From contig JAJZVU010000002.1 of assembly GCA_021845505.1 (NCBI GenBank), positions 1 through 64,000 on the forward strand: a stretch of DNA of 64,000 nt, written 5' to 3'. This document shows, in pieces, positions 59,440 to 64,000 of the stretch. The position numbers and the translations under genes are program-made. The DNA is from Pseudomonadota bacterium (lineage in GTDB: Bacteria; Pseudomonadota; Gammaproteobacteria; Burkholderiales; Burkholderiaceae_C). The notes under the pieces were generated by a model, which had not been told where the DNA came from, did no database searches, and saw only the letters and a list, made by a program, of their open reading frames with translations. Within the stretch, counting starts at the first letter, position 1, and each line of letters opens with the position of its first letter.

Positions 59440-60741
59440 TCAGCGCGCTCGGCCGGCCTGGCGCTGCAGCGCCTGCTCGATGGCGCGTTCGCGCGCGCTG
59501 GCCACCGCCCGCCCGATCTGCGGCCCGCTGTCTCCGCGTTGCTGCGCCTGCAGCGCCAGCGCGCCGGCGTCGACCGACAGCGCGGCGTGCAGCGCCGCTC
59601 GCAACCGCGCGGCTTGCGCATAGGGCTGGCGCGGCCAGTCGCCACCCCGCCCCAGGTGGTCGGCGCGGCAGGCCTGCAACACGAGTTCGAAGCGCTGCGG
59701 CCTGCGCAACGCGTCGCAGCGCTGCAGCAGCCGCAGCAGCGCGGCCGCGCCCAGGTCGGAGCTGTGGTGCACATGGCCGTGCTCGGCAGCGACCACCGCT
59801 GCGAGTTCGGCGCAGTCCACCGGCACCCGCAGGCGTTGCGCGATCCCGGCGGCCAGGCGCACGCTGCGCGCCTCGTGTCCGACATGCCGCGGCAGCAGGC
59901 GCGGATCGCTGCCGGCCTTGCCCAGGTCGTGCATCAGGCAGGCCCAGCGCACGGCCAGCGGGGCCGCCGCGGCCGCCGCCGCCTGCAGCACCAGCATCAC
60001 ATGTTCGCCGCAATCGATCTCGGGGTGGGCCTGCGCGGGCTGGGGCACTCCCCACAGCGCGTCGACCTCGGGCAGCAGCCGCCGCAGCGCGCCGCAGTCG
60101 CGCAGCACCTCGAACATGCGCCGCGGCTGCGGCTCCATCAGGCCGCGCGCCAGTTCCTGCCACACCCGCTCGGCCACCAGCGCGTCGACCTCGCCGGTTG
60201 CGACCATGCGCCGCATCAGCTCCAGGGTGTCGGGGTGCACCCGGAACTCGTCCAGCCTGGCGGCGAAACGGGCGACGCGCAGGATGCGCACCGGGTCCTC
60301 GACGAAGGCCGGTCCGACATGGCGCAGCCAGCGCTCGCGCAGGTCGCGCTGCCCGCCCCAGGGATCGATGATCCGCCCCTGCTCGTCCTGCGCCATCGCG
60401 TTGATGCTCAGGTCGCGGCGCTGCAGGTCCTGCTCGAGCGTGACCGAGGGGTCCGCGTGCACCTCGAAACCCCGATAGCCGGCGGCGGTCTTGCGTTCGG
60501 TGCGCGCCAGCGCGTACTCGGCGCCGCTGCGCGGGTGCAGGAACACCGGGAAGTCGCGCCCGACCGCGCGGAAGCCGGCGTCGAGCATCTGCTGCGCGGT
60601 GGCCCCGACGACCACCCAGTCGCGGTCGTGCACCTGTCGCCCGAGCAGGGCGTCGCGCACGGCTCCGCCCACCACGTAGGCCCGGCCGGGCACCCGCACC
60701 GGCTGGTCCTCGCCGGCCGCCGCGCCGGGCGAGCCCTTCAT
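59440..60741 (-). CDS. cca: CCA-adding tRNA nucleotidyltransferase (multifunctional)
   Basis: Adds or repairs the tRNA 3' CCA. It has 433 residues. The nucleotidyltransferase core shows GGAVRD (25-30) and the catalytic aspartates D39/D41 in HDRDWVVVG. RRDLSINAMA and the neck/body region with ARFAARL follow. A C-terminal HD domain (about 225-330, including LMHDLGKAG) gives phosphohydrolase activity, as in the E. coli type. The ATG overlaps the fadD stop by 4 bp, which supports this start. Confidence 0.95.
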   Translation of the reverse strand: MKGSPGAAAGEDQPVRVPGRAYVVGGAVRDALLGRQVHDRDWVVVGATAQQMLDAGFRAVGRDFPVFLHPRSGAEYALARTERKTAAGYRGFEVHADPSVTLEQDLQRRDLSINAMAQDEQGRIIDPWGGQRDLRERWLRHVGPAFVEDPVRILRVARFAARLDEFRVHPDTLELMRRMVATGEVDALVAERVWQELARGLMEPQPRRMFEVLRDCGALRRLLPEVDALWGVPQPAQAHPEIDCGEHVMLVLQAAAAAAAPLAVRWACLMHDLGKAGSDPRLLPRHVGHEARSVRLAAGIAQRLRVPVDCAELAAVVAAEHGHVHHSSDLGAAALLRLLQRCDALRRPQRFELVLQACRADHLGRGGDWPRQPYAQAARLRAALHAALSVDAGALALQAQQRGDSGPQIGRAVASARERAIEQALQRQAGRAR

Positions 60742-62456
60742 GCCTGGGGAGCGCCCTGCTGGAGCGGCGCCTGCTGGCGCTGCAACACCTGGTCGCGCAG
60801 CGCGCGACGCAGCACCTTGCCGACCGGGGTCTTCGGAAGTTCGTCGCGGAACTCGATGCGTCGCGGACGCTTGTAGCCGGTCAGGCGCTCGGCCAGGAAG
60901 GCGCGCAGCCTGGCTTCATCCAGGTTCGGGTCGCTGCGTACGACAAACAGCAACACGGCCTCGCCGGAGTCGGCGTCCGGCACGCCCACCGCGGCGGCCT
61001 CCATCACCCCGGGGCACGACACCGCGACGTCCTCGACCTCGTTGGGGTAGACGTTGAACCCGGAGACCAGGATCATGTCCTTCTTGCGGTCGACGATCCG
61101 CACGTACCCCTGGGCGTCGATCACCCCCAGGTCGCCGGTCTTGAAAAAGCCGTCCTCGGTGAAGGCGCGCGCGGTTTCCTGCGGGCGCTGCCAGTAGCCC
61201 TGCATGACCTGCGGGCCGCGCACCGCGATCTCTCCGACCTGCCCGGCCGGCAGCTGCCTGCCGGCGTCGTCGACGACGACCATCTCGGTGGACGGCAGCG
61301 GCATGCCGATGGTGCCCGAGAAATGGTCGGTGTCGGTGGGGTTGCAGCACACCGACGGCGAGGTTTCGGACAGCCCGTAGCCCTCGCTGATCGGGCAGCC
61401 GGTGCGCTGCAGCCACTGCCGGGCCACCGCCTCCTGCACCGCCATGCCCCCGCCCAGCGACACCAGCAGCCCGGACAGGTCGAGGCTGGAAAAACCCGGA
61501 TGGTGCAGCAGGGCGTTGAACAGGGTGTTGACCGCCGGGAACACATGCACCCGGTAGCGCGACAGCTCGGCGATCGTGCCCTTGAGATCGCGTGGATTGG
61601 GGATCAGGATCGTCATGTTGCCTTCGTAGGCCGCGAGCAGCATGACCACCGTGAAGGCGAAGATGTGGTAAAGCGGCAGCGCGCACACCACGTTGAGCTG
61701 GCCCGGCTGCGGGTGCTTGCGCAACGCCGGCTGGTTCCACGCCGAGCTCTGCAGCACATTGGCGATCAGGTTGCGGTGGCTGAGCGCAGCGCCCTTGGAC
61801 ACCCCGGTGGTACCGCCGGTGTACTGCAGCACCGCGGTATCGGTGGGCGCCGCCGGGACTTCGCGCAGCGGCAGCGAGCGCCCCTGCCGCAACGCCTGCA
61901 GGAAACGGACGTGGCCGGGCAGCGAGTACTTGCGCACCAGGCGCTTGACATGGCGCACGACGAAATTGACCAGCGGCCCCTTCACCCCGCCCAGCATGTC
62001 GCCGATCCCGGTGACCACGACCAGCCGCAGCCCGGCGCGGTCGCCGATCTGCTGCAGCGTGCCGGCGAAGTTCTCCAGCAGCAAGATCGCGCTGGCGCCG
62101 CTGTCGCGCAGCTGGTGCTCGAGTTCGCGCGGGGTGTACAGCGGGTTGACATTGACCACCACCAGCCCGGCGCGCAGCGCCGCCGCGACCGCGATCGGAT
62201 ACTGCGGCACGTTGGGCATCATCAGCGCGATGCGCTCCCCGGGGCGCAGCCCCTGCTGCTGCAGCCAGGCGGCGAAGGCCGCGGAATCGCGTTGCCACTG
62301 CGCGTAGCTGGTGCGCCGCCCCATGAAGGCGAACGCGGCGCGGTCGGCATGGCGCTCGAAGCTGCGTTGCAGCAGTTGTGTCAGCGAGCCGTAGGCGTCG
62401 GGGTCGATTTCGGCGGGCACGCCTTCGGGGTAGTGCGCGAGCCAGGGGCGGTCCAT
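60738..62456 (-). CDS. fadD: Long-chain fatty acid-CoA ligase
   Basis: Activates fatty acids to acyl-CoA via an acyl-adenylate. It has 572 residues. The AMP-binding P-loop is YTGGTTGVSKGA, then EGYGLSETSP, the hinge region GYWQRPQETARAFTEDGFFKTGDLG, the FACS-type RIVDRKKDMILVSGFNVYPNEVE, and the catalytic lysine in [16 protein letters not shown] precedes the ATG. A 22-bp palindrome upstream is a likely operator. Confidence 0.94.
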   Translation of the reverse strand: MDRPWLAHYPEGVPAEIDPDAYGSLTQLLQRSFERHADRAAFAFMGRRTSYAQWQRDSAAFAAWLQQQGLRPGERIALMMPNVPQYPIAVAAALRAGLVVVNVNPLYTPRELEHQLRDSGASAILLLENFAGTLQQIGDRAGLRLVVVTGIGDMLGGVKGPLVNFVVRHVKRLVRKYSLPGHVRFLQALRQGRSLPLREVPAAPTDTAVLQYTGGTTGVSKGAALSHRNLIANVLQSSAWNQPALRKHPQPGQLNVVCALPLYHIFAFTVVMLLAAYEGNMTILIPNPRDLKGTIAELSRYRVHVFPAVNTLFNALLHHPGFSSLDLSGLLVSLGGGMAVQEAVARQWLQRTGCPISEGYGLSETSPSVCCNPTDTDHFSGTIGMPLPSTEMVVVDDAGRQLPAGQVGEIAVRGPQVMQGYWQRPQETARAFTEDGFFKTGDLGVIDAQGYVRIVDRKKDMILVSGFNVYPNEVEDVAVSCPGVMEAAAVGVPDADSGEAVLLFVVRSDPNLDEARLRAFLAERLTGYKRPRRIEFRDELPKTPVGKVLRRALRDQVLQRQQAPLQQGAPQA

Positions 62457-62502
62457 CGGCGGTTCCTCGCGAATGCGGAGTGGGATTGCAGGGTCCGGAA
62501 AT

Positions 62503-62524
62503 AAAACGAACGATCGTTCGTTTT
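62503..62524. promoter_or_regulatory. 22-bp perfect palindrome upstream of fadD
   Basis: AAAACGAACGA followed by its exact reverse complement. The centre is 57 bp before the fadD ATG; TTTTAT at its left end could be a -10. The size and ACGAACG half-site are typical of TetR-family fatty-acid regulators. The regulator gene is not in this window. The rest of the 197-bp gap to mrp is featureless. Confidence 0.75.
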
Positions 62525-62653
62525 CCCGTCATCGCGAAGGATACCCGCTGGCGCGCCGCTTGACCAGAGCACTGCCACGGCGCAAAGGGAAACCCCGGCC
62601 GCAAAGCCCGGCCGGCGCCGCCTGCCAGCCCCGCGCCCGCCGAGCGCCGCGCC

Positions 62654-63748
62654 TCAGGTATCGGCGATCTTGATGGTGGGGAAGCGCGACGAGTAGTCGC
62701 GCGCGCGCTGCGCCACCGCGGCGCCGAGCCTGCGTGCGATCGCCAGGTATTCCTGGGCGGCAGCGCCCTGGGGATCGGCCACCACGCTGGGGGCGCCGCT
62801 GTCGGCCTGCTCGCGGATGCGCAGGTCCAGCGGCAACGAGCCGAGCAGGGGCACGCCGAAATCCTCGGACATGCGCTGGCCGCCGCCGCTGCCGAAGATC
62901 GGCTCCACGTGGCCGCACTGCGAACACACATGGGTGGCCATGTTCTCGACGATGCCCAGTACCGGGACCTGGACCTTCTCGAACATCCGCAAGCCCTTGC
63001 GAGCGTCGAGCAGCGCGATGTCCTGCGGGGTCGTGACGATCACCGCGCCGGTCAGCGGGACGCGCTGGCTGAGGGTGAGCTGGATGTCGCCGGTGCCCGG
63101 CGGCATGTCGACGATCAGGTAGTCCAGGTCCTGCCAGTGCGTCTGGTGCAGCAGTTGCTCCAGCGCCTGGGTGGCCATCGGGCCGCGCCAGATCATCGGC
63201 GTGTCGGCATCCATCAGCACCCCGATCGACATGACCTGCAGGCCGTGGCTGCGCAACGGCTCCATGGTCTTGCCGTCGCTGCTCTGCGGACGCCCCTGCA
63301 GGCCGAGCATCATCTGCTGCGACGGGCCGTAGATGTCGGCGTCGAGCACCCCGACCTTGGCTCCTTCGGCAGCCAGCGCCAGCGCCAGGTTGGCCGCGGT
63401 GGTGCTCTTGCCCACGCCGCCCTTGCCCGACGCCACCGCGATCACATTGCGCACCCCGTCCAGCGCGCGCACCCCGCGCTGCACCGCGTGGGCCTCGATG
63501 CGGGTGGACACCTCGACCTCGACCTCGCGCACCCCGGGCAGCGCGGCCACCGCCTGGCTGGCCGCCTGCCGCAAGTCCTCGATGCGGCTGCGCGCCGGGT
63601 AGCCCAGCACCAGCTGCAGCCTGACCTTGCCGTCCTGCGTTTCCACCTTGCGCAGCACCTTGGCCGCGAGCAGCCCCTGGCCGCTGCCGGGGTCGGCAAC
63701 GCGTTCGAGGGCCTGTTCGATCTGTTCCTGGGAGGGTGTCGTGGACAT
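62654..63748 (-). CDS. apbC: Iron-sulfur cluster carrier protein Mrp/ApbC
   Basis: Delivers Fe-S clusters to apo-proteins. It has 364 residues. An N-terminal MIP18/DUF59 domain (1-95) is followed by a deviant Walker A GKGGVGKST (108-116), a Switch region DADIYGPSQQ, DMPPGTGDIQLTL, and the cluster-binding C275/C278 in VCSQCGH. Divergent from metG, as in many bacteria. Confidence 0.95.
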   Translation of the reverse strand: MSTTPSQEQIEQALERVADPGSGQGLLAAKVLRKVETQDGKVRLQLVLGYPARSRIEDLRQAASQAVAALPGVREVEVEVSTRIEAHAVQRGVRALDGVRNVIAVASGKGGVGKSTTAANLALALAAEGAKVGVLDADIYGPSQQMMLGLQGRPQSSDGKTMEPLRSHGLQVMSIGVLMDADTPMIWRGPMATQALEQLLHQTHWQDLDYLIVDMPPGTGDIQLTLSQRVPLTGAVIVTTPQDIALLDARKGLRMFEKVQVPVLGIVENMATHVCSQCGHVEPIFGSGGGQRMSEDFGVPLLGSLPLDLRIREQADSGAPSVVADPQGAAAQEYLAIARRLGAAVAQRARDYSSRFPTIKIADT

Positions 63749-63807
63749 GGTGCATGGCGCCGACGCAAGCCGGCCAGACTCGGCGATCCGAGCTCCCCAA
63801 GTCTACC

Positions 63808-63813
63808 TACAAT
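63808..63813 (+). promoter_or_regulatory. Candidate -10 (TACAAT) for metG
   Basis: TACAAT lies 69 bp before the metG ATG in the divergent gap with mrp. No clear -35. TACAAT/TACAGT/TACACT hexamers precede several genes in this window. Confidence 0.45.
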
Positions 63814-63882
63814 GTCGCATTCGGCGCGCCGGCGCCTTCGCGCCCCCCGGCCGCCGGCCGGCGGCCCAGCACACCCTAGCGC

Positions 63883-64000
63883 ATGACCTCGTCCCCGCCC
63901 TCCCCAGCCGCAGACACCGTCGCGCCCAAGCGGCGCCTGTTCGTCACCACGGCGCTGCCCTACGCCAACGGCGCCTTCCACATCGGCCACATGATGGAGT
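63883..64000 (+). CDS. metG: Methionyl-tRNA synthetase, N-terminal fragment
   Basis: Only the first 39 codons are present; the gene runs off the right edge. A short Ser/Pro/Ala-rich leader precedes [20 protein letters not shown], which holds the class I ALPYANG and HIGH motifs in the MetRS arrangement. The mrp-metG divergent order supports the call. Confidence 0.94.
   Translation, partial: MTSSPPSPAADTVAPKRRLFVTTALPYANGAFHIGHMME

Overview
The window is a high-GC, densely packed stretch of a betaproteobacterial chromosome. Gene content and order (leuCDB-asd-fimV beside sdhCDAB-sdhE-gltA, mdh-acnA, pilT-cNMP protein-pilU, fmdB-DUF502-aspS-nudB, mrp/metG divergent) point to Burkholderiales. I cannot name a genus. 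There are no rRNA genes, CRISPR arrays, integrases or transposases, and nearly every gene looks like ordinary core genome.

Layout. 1-16.2 kb: minus-strand fimV (cut by the window edge), asd, leuB-leuD-leuC, gltA, sdhE-sdhB-sdhA-sdhD-sdhC and a GntR-family regulator. Facing them on the plus strand are mdh, a small secreted protein and acnA, so most of the TCA cycle sits around one regulator and its 18-bp palindrome. 16.3-18.7 kb: a secreted DUF11-type protein and a 3-hydroxyisobutyrate dehydrogenase-family enzyme. 18.8-23.1 kb: a peroxide-defence cluster (rubrerythrin, HdrD-like Fe-S protein, DUF3501, YaaA), a tRNA-Ala(CGC) and thiol peroxidase. 23.1-31 kb: PfkB kinase, Fsr-type exporter, SIMPL protein, HtrA protease, GNAT acetyltransferase, EttA and a thioredoxin-like protein. 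31-38 kb: yggS, the twitching motors pilT and pilU with a cyclic-nucleotide-binding protein between them, an SpmA-SpmB fusion and a DEAD-box helicase. 38-42 kb: the glrK-qseG-glrR signalling operon followed by a candidate sigma-54-dependent small RNA. 42-45.7 kb: rlmJ, then an exported rhodanese with a YeeE/YedE sulfur transporter and a 74-residue membrane protein. 45.7-55.7 kb: long minus-strand runs for cardiolipin synthesis, nudB, aroG, aspS, fmdB, ttcA, folB and a pteridine-reductase-like SDR. 55.7-64 kb: midA, a DUF2905 protein, an MFS exporter with divergent LysR regulator, cca, fadD behind a 22-bp palindrome, mrp, and the start of metG.

The observation most worth following is just downstream of glrR. 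A textbook -24/-12 sigma-54 promoter (38107-38125) precedes about 76 nt of structured sequence ending in a 7-bp hairpin and eight T. Upstream lie one perfect and one 7-of-8 copy of TGTC-N10-GACA, the site known for enterobacterial GlrR. This resembles the glmY-glrK-qseG-glrR arrangement of E. coli, but with an unrelated-looking RNA on the other side of the operon. The second theme is redox and sulfur: the rubrerythrin lacks a rubredoxin domain and is followed by an Fe-S protein that could supply its electrons, and a periplasmic sulfurtransferase is coupled to a sulfur permease.

All calls come from reading the sequence and recognising families. No database search was run, so starts and names are inferences of the stated confidence.
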